Source: Variovorax boronicumulans
GTDB taxonomy: Bacteria; Pseudomonadota; Gammaproteobacteria; Burkholderiales; Burkholderiaceae_C
Reading direction: 5' to 3'
NCBI RefSeq assembly: GCF_019352895.1
Contig: NZ_JAAAFX010000004.1
Location: forward strand, 2,220,245-2,284,244
DNA: 64,000 bases
A program made the translations under genes and the position numbers. The notes under the pieces were generated by a model, which made no database searches, was not told where the DNA came from, and saw only the letters and a list, made by a program, of their open reading frames with translations. This document shows, in pieces, positions 27,387-35,626 of the stretch (the stretch's first letter is position 1; each line of letters opens with the position of its first letter).

Positions 27387-28450
27387 GCCGCGTCCTCGGC
27401 GGCACGCCGCGCGACTAGCACCTGCACCGGTGCCATCGGGAAGCCGGCGGCGCCCATCGATTCGATGCGTTCGAAGCCCGCGTGCGACAGCGCAAGAGCG
27501 AGTTCGCCTTCGGCCGTCACGTGCCGACCCATCATCCTCATGGCGAGGTAGTAGGGCAGCACGGCAGCGGCCTCCCGCGGCGCGGTGGAGACTTCGGCAT
27601 GCGCGCAAACGAGGACGCCGCCCGGGCGCAGGGCCGCGTGGATCTTGCGCAGCGTGGCCGCCACATCCGGCACGAAGTGCAGCACGGACGAACACCAGAC
27701 CAGGTCGTAGCCGGCGCCGAGATCGTCCTGGTCCAGGTCGCCGCCGATGGTGGATAGCCGGTGCGACAGGCCCGCGCCTTCGATGTTCTCGCGCGCCACG
27801 GCGGCGGTCTCGGGCCAGTCGAAGACCGCCCCCTCCAGTTGCGCCTGGGCCTGCGCCAGCCCGATGGCGACCCAGCCCGGGCCGCCCCCCAGGTCGAGCA
27901 GCCGGCGCGCGCCCGCAAATTCCGGCACGAGCGCCAGCAGCTCGCAGGCGACCTGCACCGTCACCGCGCGCTGCTCCTGCCCGATCTGCACCCGCGCCGC
28001 GCTGGCCCAGTTGGCGCCCGTGGCGGCCAGGTGCGGGGCAGGGGGCTGCGCCAGCGGGCCCTGTCCGCGCTGCACGCGCTCGCGCATCTGCGCGCCCGAA
28101 TGCCGCAGCGAGCGCAGCCGGTAGGCCCAGGCATCGCCGCAGTGCGTCGGCGAATCCTTGGCCATGCAGCGCTCGGCGACCGGGGCGAGCCGATAGCGCG
28201 GCGCCGATGGCGTGGCCGTCGATGCGGAAGTCGTTCGCAGCAGCAGTTCCATGCTCCAGAGCAGCTCGAGCAGGTGCGCGGTGTTGGCCGGATGCAGGCC
28301 GAGGCGCTGCGCGATCTCGTCGGCCTGCGCGGGCGCCGCCAATGCATCGAAGAGGCCGAGTTGCAGGGCGGTGTCCAGCGCATCGGCCTGGACCGAGGCC
28401 ACGGCCAGGGACCAGTAGCGCTGCATGGGATGGTGGTGTGTGAAATCCAT
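27383..28450 (-). CDS. SAM-dependent methyltransferase in an iron-uptake operon
   Basis: Class I methyltransferase of 355 residues. A winged-helix N-terminal dimerisation domain (LGLFDALAAPAQADEIAQRLGLHPANTAHLLELL) resembles small-molecule O-methyltransferases, summarised as QADEIAQRLGL. The SAM site is RRLLDLGGGPGW, with acidic FDWPE and the later GGDLDQDDLGAGYDLVWCSSVLHF. GAGGAA precedes the ATG at 28450. It lies between a TonB receptor and an FptX-like permease. Methyltransferases are not a standard part of uptake operons, so it may modify an imported chelate or make a small ligand. The substrate is unknown. Confidence 0.8.
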   Translation of the reverse strand: MDFTHHHPMQRYWSLAVASVQADALDTALQLGLFDALAAPAQADEIAQRLGLHPANTAHLLELLWSMELLLRTTSASTATPSAPRYRLAPVAERCMAKDSPTHCGDAWAYRLRSLRHSGAQMRERVQRGQGPLAQPPAPHLAATGANWASAARVQIGQEQRAVTVQVACELLALVPEFAGARRLLDLGGGPGWVAIGLAQAQAQLEGAVFDWPETAAVARENIEGAGLSHRLSTIGGDLDQDDLGAGYDLVWCSSVLHFVPDVAATLRKIHAALRPGGVLVCAHAEVSTAPREAAAVLPYYLAMRMMGRHVTAEGELALALSHAGFERIESMGAAGFPMAPVQVLVARRAAEDAA

Positions 28451-28482
28451 GGTGTTCGTTTCCTCGTCAGTCTTGTTGCCGA

Positions 28483-30471
28483 TCACATGCGCCAGGTCAA
28501 CCGCATCCCGACTTCGCGCGGCGGGCTGTAGACCGTGACGATGCCGTTCTGGTAGCCGACCGCGTCGTAGCGTCGATCGGCGAGGTTGTGGACATAGGCG
28601 GACAGTTCGAAGGCGCCCCAGGTCTTGCCGGCCGACAGGTTGAGCAGGCCGAAGCCGTTGCGGCTGTAGCGGTTGGCGGCATCGAGGTAGACCTTGCCGG
28701 TGGCGGTCAACGTGGCCTGGACATGCCAGCCCTTCGGCGCGTCGTAGCGCAGGCCGACATGGCCGTTGAGGTCCGGCGCGAAGGGGTTGCGGTGGCCGTC
28801 GTACACGTCGCTGCCGTCGCGGAAGGTGCCGAAGCGGGTGCGGTTGAACGCCAGGCCGGACTGCAGGCGCCAGCCGGTCGCGAGCAGGTAGTCGAGTTCG
28901 AACTCGGCGCCGGTGGAGGTGGCCGACGCGGCGTTGGTGATGTAGACCACGCCCGGTGTCGGCATCTGCTGCACCTGCATGTCGCGCACGTTCATGCGGT
29001 ACAGCGCGGCGGCATAGCGCAGGCGGCGTTGCAGCAGCGTGCCCTTGGTGCCGATCTCGAAGGAGCGCACGGTCTCGGGCGCGAAGGCCGCGTAGTTGGC
29101 CGCGGGCACGAACACGTTGAAGCCGCCCGCGCGAAAGCCTTCGGAGACGCTCGCGTAGAGATGGCTGTCGGGCGTGGCCTGGTACTGCAGCGCGAGCTTG
29201 GGTGAGAAGCGCGTGTCGTCGGCGCTGCGCCGCGGCTGGCCGCCGGGCGTGAAATTGAGTTCGTTGCGCTCGATGCGCGCGCCGGCCTCGACCTTCCATT
29301 GCGCCGACAGCGGCACGCTCCAGTGCGTGAACAGCGCGGCCGTGCGGCCCCTCTGTTCGGCGAGGCTGCGCGTCAGGGCCAGCGGCAGCTTCTGCTCGTT
29401 CGCCAGTGCGTGGTCGTCGCGGTCGAGGTAGAGGCCGGCCAGCCACTGCGACGCCCCCGCACTGCCTTCGAGCCGCAGTTCCTGCGACAGCGTCTGGAAG
29501 CGGTGGTCGCGGCCGATGTGCAGCGTGTCGGGCGCGCGGAAATCGGTGTCCTGCATCACGCGGTCGAAGAACTCGTTGCGTGCCGTGATCGAGCGCAGGC
29601 GCAGCCCCGACGCAAAGGCGTGCGAGACGTCGAGCGACAGCGTGCGCGCGATCGAATGGTTCCAGCTCGGCGTGCCCGAAGCCACGGTGGCGCGCGCTGC
29701 CGCAGGCGCGCCCCACAGCGCGGCGCCGTCGCGCCAGGTCTGTTGCGCATAGCGCAGCGTGGCGTCGGTGTCGCGGTCGGGCGTCCAGCGCAGCGCGAAG
29801 CGGGCGTCGCCCTGTTCGCGGTCGTCGGCCGTGCCGCCGTTCAGGGTGTTGTCGATGAAGCCGTGCTGCCGGGTCCAGCTGCCGGAGACGCTCGCATACA
29901 GCGTGTCTTCCACCAGCGGCCGGCTGAGGTCGAAGCGCAGGCCCTGCTTCCCGCGGCTGCCGAAGGCGGTGGACAGCATCGTGCGGGCCGCGTAGCCGGG
30001 GGCCAGGGTGTGGATGTTGATCACGCCGGCTTCGGCATTGCGGCCATACAGCGTCGACTGCGGGCCGCGCAGCACCTCGACCCGATCGATGGCCAGCAGG
30101 CTGTTGTCGAAGCCCTGCGCCATCAGCGTCGGCACGCCGTCCACCAGCAGCAGTGTGGAGGTGGAGAAGGAAAAGAAGTTGGCGCTCAGGCCGCGCACCA
30201 CGGGGGAGTGGATGCCGGACTGCCCGAAGGGCTGGAAGGACAGACCCGGCGTGATCTCCTCCAGTGCGCGCAGGCTGGTGACGCCGGCCGCTTCCAGCAC
30301 CTCGCCCTCGTGCACGGTCACGCCGGCGGGCACCGCATCGAGTGCCTGGGCCTGCTTGTTGGCGGTGACCGTGACCGCGGGCAGTTCGGTCTGCGCACCG
30401 GCGCCATGGCAAAGGCCGGCCAGGGCCAGCGGCCACCAGGGCGCGGCCCGGTGGCGTGTGATCGTCGTCAT
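28483..30471 (-). CDS. TonB-dependent outer-membrane receptor, no signalling domain
   Basis: TonB-dependent receptor of 662 residues. A signal peptide ends at GAGAQ. TELPAVTVTA serves as a TonB-box-like N-terminus. The plug has DVPAGVTV-like sequence, PGLSFQPFGQSGIHSPVVRGL and VEVLRGPQSTLYGRNAEAGVINI, and a beta barrel follows. There is no STN domain, so regulation is not by surface signalling but probably through the divergent AraC-type protein and the Fur-like site upstream. I start at the ATG at 30471, with GAGGA upstream, rather than the longer frame to 30522. It is the first gene of an operon with methyltransferase and MFS genes. Confidence 0.88.
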   Translation of the reverse strand: MTTITRHRAAPWWPLALAGLCHGAGAQTELPAVTVTANKQAQALDAVPAGVTVHEGEVLEAAGVTSLRALEEITPGLSFQPFGQSGIHSPVVRGLSANFFSFSTSTLLLVDGVPTLMAQGFDNSLLAIDRVEVLRGPQSTLYGRNAEAGVINIHTLAPGYAARTMLSTAFGSRGKQGLRFDLSRPLVEDTLYASVSGSWTRQHGFIDNTLNGGTADDREQGDARFALRWTPDRDTDATLRYAQQTWRDGAALWGAPAAARATVASGTPSWNHSIARTLSLDVSHAFASGLRLRSITARNEFFDRVMQDTDFRAPDTLHIGRDHRFQTLSQELRLEGSAGASQWLAGLYLDRDDHALANEQKLPLALTRSLAEQRGRTAALFTHWSVPLSAQWKVEAGARIERNELNFTPGGQPRRSADDTRFSPKLALQYQATPDSHLYASVSEGFRAGGFNVFVPAANYAAFAPETVRSFEIGTKGTLLQRRLRYAAALYRMNVRDMQVQQMPTPGVVYITNAASATSTGAEFELDYLLATGWRLQSGLAFNRTRFGTFRDGSDVYDGHRNPFAPDLNGHVGLRYDAPKGWHVQATLTATGKVYLDAANRYSRNGFGLLNLSAGKTWGAFELSAYVHNLADRRYDAVGYQNGIVTVYSPPREVGMRLTWRM

Positions 30472-30546
30472 TGTCGGAATCCTCTCGAGACGGACATCTC
30501 GCCGCGCAGCCGGATGCCACACAGCACCAGAGGAATTCTGGTTTCA

Positions 30547-30565
30547 GATGAGAATGCTTATCATC
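30547..30565. promoter_or_regulatory. Fur-box-like site in the receptor/AraC divergent region
   Basis: GATGAGAATGCTTATCATC has inverted GATGA/TCATC ends and matches the classic 19-base Fur consensus at 12 positions by hand count. It lies 76 bases upstream of the TonB-receptor start and 86 bases upstream of the AraC start, where it could repress both genes when iron is plentiful. Confidence 0.6.
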
Positions 30566-30650
30566 CAGTTTTGAATGCGATCCGGCCGATTTCCTGTGCA
30601 TTCCGGCGCCGGCCCTCGTTCCTCACCACCCGACAAGGAATCACCACCCC

Positions 30651-31619
30651 ATGGCACAGCGCATCGCCAGAGCCGACGTCCGCCAGCGCCCGCTGGGCGG
30701 CTCGGGCTGGGTGCGCCAGCAGCTGCCGCCAGCCGTGGGCGAGTGCTACGCCGACCGCTTCGAGCTCGAGCCGGGGCTGGCGGTGGTGCGTTCGCGCTAT
30801 GGCCCGGTCGACGACCTGGTGGAGGAGAACGCCAGTGCCGACGGCGCCTCGACCCTGGTCGTCACGCTGGGCATCGCCGGCGACTCCGGCTACGTGGGCC
30901 GGGACGGCACGTGCATCGGCTTTCGGGCCGGCCACACGGCCGTCTCCTCGTTTCGCAACAACGTCGGCGAGCGCCGCTACCAGGCCGGCGCCCTGGTGAG
31001 CCAGTTGCGGCTGCTGGTGAGCGAGCCTCTGCTGGTGCGCTACCTGGGCGAGCCCGGCCGGGCGCTGATGCCCGAGGCCGGTGTGCGCCAGCTGGCATGG
31101 CGCGGCACCAGCCCCGCCGCGGCCGCGCATGCGGCGGCGCTGGCGCGGAGCGCGGGCGACCCGCCGCAGGAGGCGCTGGATCTGCACATCCATGCCCTGA
31201 GCCTGCTCGCCGAGCAGCTGCGCGGACTGACGCCGCCGCTGGCGCAGGCACCGCAGCGCCTGCGCCAGGCCGATGCGGAAAAGATCGAGCGCGTGCGCGA
31301 CCTCATGGCGGCGCAGATGGACCGCGCGCTGACGGTCGGCTATCTCTGCACCGCCGTGGGCCTGAGCGAGTCGAAGCTCAAGCAGGGCCTGCGGCAGCGC
31401 TTCGACACCAGCCCGCACCGCATGCTGCTCGAGATGCGTATGCAGCGCGCATGGACGCTGCTGGCCTCGGGCAGCCAGGTGGCGCAGGCGGCCTGGCAGG
31501 TGGGGTATGCGCACCCGAGCAATTTCAGCGCGGCCTTCACCAGGTTCTTCGGGCGCACACCGAAGTCGGTCTTCGGCCCACGCGGCGGGGCAGGGCGGGA
31601 GGGGACGCCGGAGGCCTGA
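30651..31619 (+). CDS. AraC-family activator, PchR/YbtA-like
   Basis: AraC-type regulator of 322 residues. The C-terminal 100 residues hold the two helix-turn-helix units (LTVGYLCTAVGLSESKLKQGLRQRF and VAQAAWQVGYAHPSNFSAAFTRFFGRTP, cited by their cores GLSESKLKQGL and GYAHPSNFSAAF). The N-terminal 200 residues have no cupin signature I can name, as in PchR, which senses ferric pyochelin. Divergent from a TonB receptor with a Fur-like site between them: the standard layout in which the imported ferric chelate activates its own uptake genes. Confidence 0.85.
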   Translation: MAQRIARADVRQRPLGGSGWVRQQLPPAVGECYADRFELEPGLAVVRSRYGPVDDLVEENASADGASTLVVTLGIAGDSGYVGRDGTCIGFRAGHTAVSSFRNNVGERRYQAGALVSQLRLLVSEPLLVRYLGEPGRALMPEAGVRQLAWRGTSPAAAAHAAALARSAGDPPQEALDLHIHALSLLAEQLRGLTPPLAQAPQRLRQADAEKIERVRDLMAAQMDRALTVGYLCTAVGLSESKLKQGLRQRFDTSPHRMLLEMRMQRAWTLLASGSQVAQAAWQVGYAHPSNFSAAFTRFFGRTPKSVFGPRGGAGREGTPEA

Positions 31620-31628
31620 CCTGTCTAT

Positions 31629-31643
31629 TGAGAATCATTCTCA
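31629..31643. promoter_or_regulatory. Perfect 7-1-7 Fur-type palindrome upstream of the sigma/FecR gene
   Basis: TGAGAAT, one central C and ATTCTCA form a perfect inverted repeat in the 7-1-7 layout used to describe Fur sites. It ends 23 bases before the ATG of the sigma/FecR fusion gene and 9 bases after the AraC stop, so it most likely overlaps the promoter of the fusion gene and shuts it off under iron sufficiency. Confidence 0.75.
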
Positions 31644-31666
31644 TAACCGGCTATGATCCCGGCCTC

Positions 31667-32947
31667 ATGAACCCGTCCACGCCGTCGAACGGCGCTCTTC
31701 TCTCCGTCTTCGAGCAGCACTACGCCGAGCTGGTGCGCTACATCGCGCGCCGCACCGGCAGCATGGAAGACGCGCGCGGCCTGGCGCACGACACCTGGCT
31801 GCGCATCGCCGAGCGCGCGCCCGACCAGGATGCCGAACTGGCCGATCCGCGGGCCTATCTGTTCACCATCTCGCACAACGTGGCGATGAACCACCTGCGG
31901 CGCGGCAACTGGCTGCAGGGCTATCTGGCCGAGTGCGAGCAGATCGACGGCGCCGCGCCGGCCCAGGCGCCCGACGTGGCCGAGAGCGCGATGTACCGCC
32001 AGGCCGTGGCCTGCGTCGAGGCCGCGCTGGCCAGCCTGCCGGCGCGGGTGCGCGACACCTATCTCGCGCATGGCCTGCACGGCGAGAAGCAGGTCGACAT
32101 TGCGGCGCGTCTCGGCCTGTCGATCGACACCGTCAAGCGCGACATCGCGCAGGCCACGCGCGGCATCGAGCAGGCGCTGCACCAGTGGCGGCACACGGCG
32201 GACAAGGACAAGACGGCCGCCGCGCGCACCGGCCGTCGCAGGTCGCTCGCTGCGCTGCTGGGCGTGTTCGCCGTGGGTGTGACGGGCACGGCCGCGTGGC
32301 AGCACCTGCAGCGCGAATCGATGCGTTTCCAGACCACGCTGGCCACCTTGCGCGGACGGCAGCTGCAGCGCAGCCTGCCCGATGGATCGGAAGTCACGCT
32401 CGATGCGCAGAGCCGCCTCGACGTCGACTACACGGCCGCGCGCCGTCTCACGCGGCTGCACGAAGGCGCTGCCTTCTTCGCGGTGCGGCGCGATGTGGAT
32501 CGGCCCTTCGTGGTGCAGGCGCTGGGCGTGGAGGTCACGGTGCTCGGCACGCGCTTCGGCGTCGAGATCGACGGCGGTCAAGGCGTCGTGGTGCAGGTCG
32601 AGTCGGGCCGGGTGCGCGTCGACGCCGGCGGGCACAGCGCCGAACTCGGCGCCGGCCAGAGCCTGCGGATCGCCGAGGCCGTGCAGGTGCTGACGAGCGT
32701 CGCCCACCCCGCGGCCTGGCGCCAGGGCGAGCTCGAATTCGACGCCGTGCCGCTGGCCGACGCGCTGGCCCGCGTGGCGCGCTACTCGCCGGCGGCGCTG
32801 CGCGCCACGCCCGCGGCTGCCCGGCTGCCGATCAGCGGCAAGGTGCGCGTGGCCGAAGCCCACGGCTGGCTGGCCTCGCTGCCCAGCGTGCTGCCGGTGC
32901 GCGTCGAGCGGCAGCCCGACGGCAGCATCGACATCGCGCACCGATAG
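31667..32947 (+). CDS. ECF sigma factor fused to a membrane-anchored FecR-like anti-sigma protein
   Basis: One uninterrupted frame of 426 residues. Residues about 10-80 are sigma region 2 (FEQHYAELVRYIARRTGS, DPRAYLFTISHNVAMNHLRR) and 115-172 are sigma region 4 (LPARVRDTYLAHGLHGEKQVDIAARLGLS, IDTVKRDI), a FecI-type sigma factor. After about 20 charged residues comes one hydrophobic helix at 194-210 (LAALLGVFAVGVTGTAA). A FecR domain follows (LPDGSEVTLDAQSRLDVDY, VEVTVLGTRFGVEI, VESGRVRVDAGG; about 225-335), then a short STN-like tail to residue 426. The usual cytoplasmic N-terminal FecR domain (WWVRLHSG-type, DUF4880) is absent: the sigma factor replaces it, which tethers the sigma factor to the inner membrane. 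Pseudomonas putida IutY is a known hybrid of this kind and is released by proteolysis. A TonB receptor with an STN domain follows at once, so it is the likely signal source. Confidence 0.88.
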   Translation: MNPSTPSNGALLSVFEQHYAELVRYIARRTGSMEDARGLAHDTWLRIAERAPDQDAELADPRAYLFTISHNVAMNHLRRGNWLQGYLAECEQIDGAAPAQAPDVAESAMYRQAVACVEAALASLPARVRDTYLAHGLHGEKQVDIAARLGLSIDTVKRDIAQATRGIEQALHQWRHTADKDKTAAARTGRRRSLAALLGVFAVGVTGTAAWQHLQRESMRFQTTLATLRGRQLQRSLPDGSEVTLDAQSRLDVDYTAARRLTRLHEGAAFFAVRRDVDRPFVVQALGVEVTVLGTRFGVEIDGGQGVVVQVESGRVRVDAGGHSAELGAGQSLRIAEAVQVLTSVAHPAAWRQGELEFDAVPLADALARVARYSPAALRATPAAARLPISGKVRVAEAHGWLASLPSVLPVRVERQPDGSIDIAHR

Positions 32948-33047
32948 CGCACAACGCCCGCGTCTCACACAAAAAAGTCTGCCCCGTTTTTGCGCCTCGT
33001 GGGTCTTACAGGTTGTGAACCCGAAACAACCAACCAAGGTCCCCGTC

Positions 33048-35438
33048 ATGCAGAAGAAACTCCAGGCCCGCCGCACCGGCTTGGCACGCGCCGTCGCCGC
33101 CCTCGGCTTCGCGCTGTCCCTCCAGGCCGCCCTGGCCCAGAACGTCGCCTTCGACATTCCCGCCCAGCCGCTGGCGAGCGCGCTCAAGGCGCTGGCCGAC
33201 CAGGCCGGCCTGCAGCTCGCCTTCTCGCCCGCGCAGGTGCAGGGCAAGCAGGCGCGTCGCCTCCAGGGCACGCGCGATCCACGCAGCGCGCTGAACGAAC
33301 TGCTGCAGGGTACGGGCCTGCAGGGGCGCGTGGAGGGCACGACGCTGACGATCCAGCCGCAGCCCACGGGCGCGGCCGCAGGCGAGACGACGCTGCCGTC
33401 GGTCACCGTGAGTGCGCAGGCCGATCGCAGCGGCACCACCGAGGGCACGGGCTCCTACACCACGCGCGCGACCGCGGCCGCGACCGGCCTCGCGCTGTCG
33501 CTCAAGGACACCCCGCAGTCGATCAGCATCGTCACGCAGCAGCGCATGGAAGACCAGCGCCTGCAGAGCCTGACCGACGTGCTGGCCAACACCACGGGCA
33601 TCTCGGCCAGCATCAACGATGGCAACCGCATGACGTACTACGCGCGCGGCTTCTCGATCACCAACTTCCAGTACGACGGCATTCCCACGGCCGGCACCTC
33701 GAACTGGTATGCGGGCGAGTCCGAACTCGATGCCGCGCTGTACGACCGGGTCGAGGGGGTGCGCGGCGCCACCGGCCTGCTGACGGGCGCGGGCAACCCG
33801 GCCGCTTCGATCAACCTGGTGCGCAAGCATGCCGACAGCAAGGTGCTCACGGGCGAGGTCTCGCTGGGCGCGGGCTCGTGGAGCAACTACCGCGGCTCGG
33901 TCGACCTGAGCACGCCCATCACGGCCGACGGCCGGGTGCGCGGCCGCATCGTGGCGGCCTACCAGGACAGCGATTCGTACGTGAAGCTCAGCAACGTGAA
34001 GAAGAAGGTCTTCTACGGCGTGGTGGATGCGGACCTCACGCCCTCGACCAAGCTGAGCATCGGCGCCGACTACCAGGACAACGACCCCAAGGGCACGCCC
34101 TGGGGCGGCTTCCCGCTGTGGTACGCCGACGGCACCCGCACGAACTGGGACCGCTCCGCCACCCCGGCGGCGAACTGGTCGTACTGGGCCACGCAGACCG
34201 AGACGGCCTTTGCCACGCTCGAGCACCGCTTCGACAACGACTGGAAGGCCCACGTGGGCCTCACGCACAGCAAGCAGTCGCTCGACACCAAGCTGCTGTT
34301 CCTGATCGGCTGGCCCGATCGCACCGACGGCCTGGGCATGCGCGCGATCGGCAGCATCTACAACGGCTCCCGCGAGCAGGACACGCTCAATGCGCAGTTC
34401 AGCGGCCCGGTCGAACTGCTGGGCCGCAAGCACGAGCTGACCTTCGGCCTGATCAACAGCGAGCAGAAGTACCGCTACGACTACCGCCAGGCGCAGAACC
34501 TCGCGCCCGTGGTGTTCGACGGCAACTGGAACGGCAGCTACCCCGAGCCCGACTGGAGCGCCAACCGGACGCTGGACGAAGGCAAGGTCACGCAGCGCGG
34601 CGTCTACGGCGCGGCGCGCTTCTCCCTCAACGACCGCACCAACCTGATCGTGGGCGGCCGCTACAGCAGCTGGCGCGACCGCAACGTCGACTACCTGCGC
34701 GACGACAAGAAGTTCATTCCCTACGCCGGCCTCACCTTCGACCTCACGAAGAGCGCCACCGCGTACGCGAGCTACACCGGCATCTTCAACCCGCAGGACG
34801 CGCGCGACCGCAATGGCCGCTACCTTGACCCGATCGTGGGCAAGAACTTCGAGCTGGGCCTCAAGAACAGCTTCTACGACGGCCGGCTCAACACCTCGGT
34901 TGCGCTGTTCAGGATCCAGCAGGAGAACCTCGCGCAGGCCGACGGCGACTTCCTGACGCCCGGCGGCCTCGACCAGGCCTACTACGGCGCCAAGGGCGTG
35001 CGCAGCACCGGCATCGACATCGACGTCTCGGGCGAACTGCTGCCGGGCTGGAACCTGTCGGGCGGCTTCACCCACTACACGGCCAAGGACGCGTTCGACG
35101 CGACGGTCAGCACCAACCAGCCGCGCACGCTGCTGCGGCTGTTCACGACCTACCGCCTGGGCGGCAGCTGGAACCGGCTCACGCTGGGCGGCGGCGTCAA
35201 CTGGCAGAGCAGCAACTACACGCTCGCCAACGGCCCCAACGGCCAGGAGCGCGTGCAGCAGGACGCCTACGCGCTGGTCAGCCTGATGGCGCGCTACCAG
35301 TTCGATCCGCGCCTGTCGCTGCAACTCAACGTGAACAACGTCTTCGACAAGGCCTACTACAGCCAGATCGGCTACTACAGCCACGGTGCCTGGGGCGCGC
35401 CGCGCGGCGTGCTCGCGACGCTCAACTACAAGTTCTGA
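33048..35438 (+). CDS. TonB-dependent siderophore receptor with STN signalling domain (FecA/FpvA type)
   Basis: Outer-membrane transducer receptor of 796 residues. A signal peptide ends at LAQ. The STN domain (VAFDIPAQPLASALKALADQAGLQLAFSP to LTIQ, about 32-105) contacts FecR in the periplasm. A TonB-box-like LPSVTVSA stretch, the plug (LSLKDTPQSISIVTQQRMEDQ; VEGVRGATGLLTGAGNPAASINLVRK) and the barrel ending LNYKF with a terminal aromatic residue follow. An upstream GTG at 33015 is possible, but the ATG at 33048 gives the clean signal peptide. It lies 100 bases after the sigma/FecR fusion gene and completes a surface-signalling system for an unknown ferric siderophore. Confidence 0.92.
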   Translation: MQKKLQARRTGLARAVAALGFALSLQAALAQNVAFDIPAQPLASALKALADQAGLQLAFSPAQVQGKQARRLQGTRDPRSALNELLQGTGLQGRVEGTTLTIQPQPTGAAAGETTLPSVTVSAQADRSGTTEGTGSYTTRATAAATGLALSLKDTPQSISIVTQQRMEDQRLQSLTDVLANTTGISASINDGNRMTYYARGFSITNFQYDGIPTAGTSNWYAGESELDAALYDRVEGVRGATGLLTGAGNPAASINLVRKHADSKVLTGEVSLGAGSWSNYRGSVDLSTPITADGRVRGRIVAAYQDSDSYVKLSNVKKKVFYGVVDADLTPSTKLSIGADYQDNDPKGTPWGGFPLWYADGTRTNWDRSATPAANWSYWATQTETAFATLEHRFDNDWKAHVGLTHSKQSLDTKLLFLIGWPDRTDGLGMRAIGSIYNGSREQDTLNAQFSGPVELLGRKHELTFGLINSEQKYRYDYRQAQNLAPVVFDGNWNGSYPEPDWSANRTLDEGKVTQRGVYGAARFSLNDRTNLIVGGRYSSWRDRNVDYLRDDKKFIPYAGLTFDLTKSATAYASYTGIFNPQDARDRNGRYLDPIVGKNFELGLKNSFYDGRLNTSVALFRIQQENLAQADGDFLTPGGLDQAYYGAKGVRSTGIDIDVSGELLPGWNLSGGFTHYTAKDAFDATVSTNQPRTLLRLFTTYRLGGSWNRLTLGGGVNWQSSNYTLANGPNGQERVQQDAYALVSLMARYQFDPRLSLQLNVNNVFDKAYYSQIGYYSHGAWGAPRGVLATLNYKF

Positions 35439-35471
35439 GAATGCGTGAATGAAGCTGCTGCGCACCCCGAT

Positions 35472-35503
35472 CCTGCATCTGCGGCGAGCGCCGCAGATGC
35501 AGG
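35472..35503 (+). terminator. Perfect 15-bp inverted repeat after the TonB receptor
   Basis: Two perfectly complementary 15-base arms (35472-35486 and 35489-35503) are separated by two bases (AG). The repeat starts 34 bases after the receptor stop. There is no T run, so termination would be Rho-assisted, or the hairpin protects the mRNA end. The long perfect stem with almost no loop could also be a small palindromic repeat element. Confidence 0.5.
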
Positions 35504-35626
35504 CGCGGCGCGCTCGCGACGGTTCCTTCACGCGTTCGGGCGTCGCGAGGTCATGGCGGCGAGCGACGCCCCATGTGGCCACCTTGTCCGACAGCGACGA
35601 GGGCGGAGGCTGGCCACAATGAGGTC

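Noticed and set aside
31667..32947. Possible sequencing frameshift joining separate sigma and FecR genes
   Set aside because: The whole 426-codon frame is open, the linker keeps normal codon use, and the standard FecR N-terminal domain is missing rather than out of frame. A real fusion is simpler, though resequencing would settle it.
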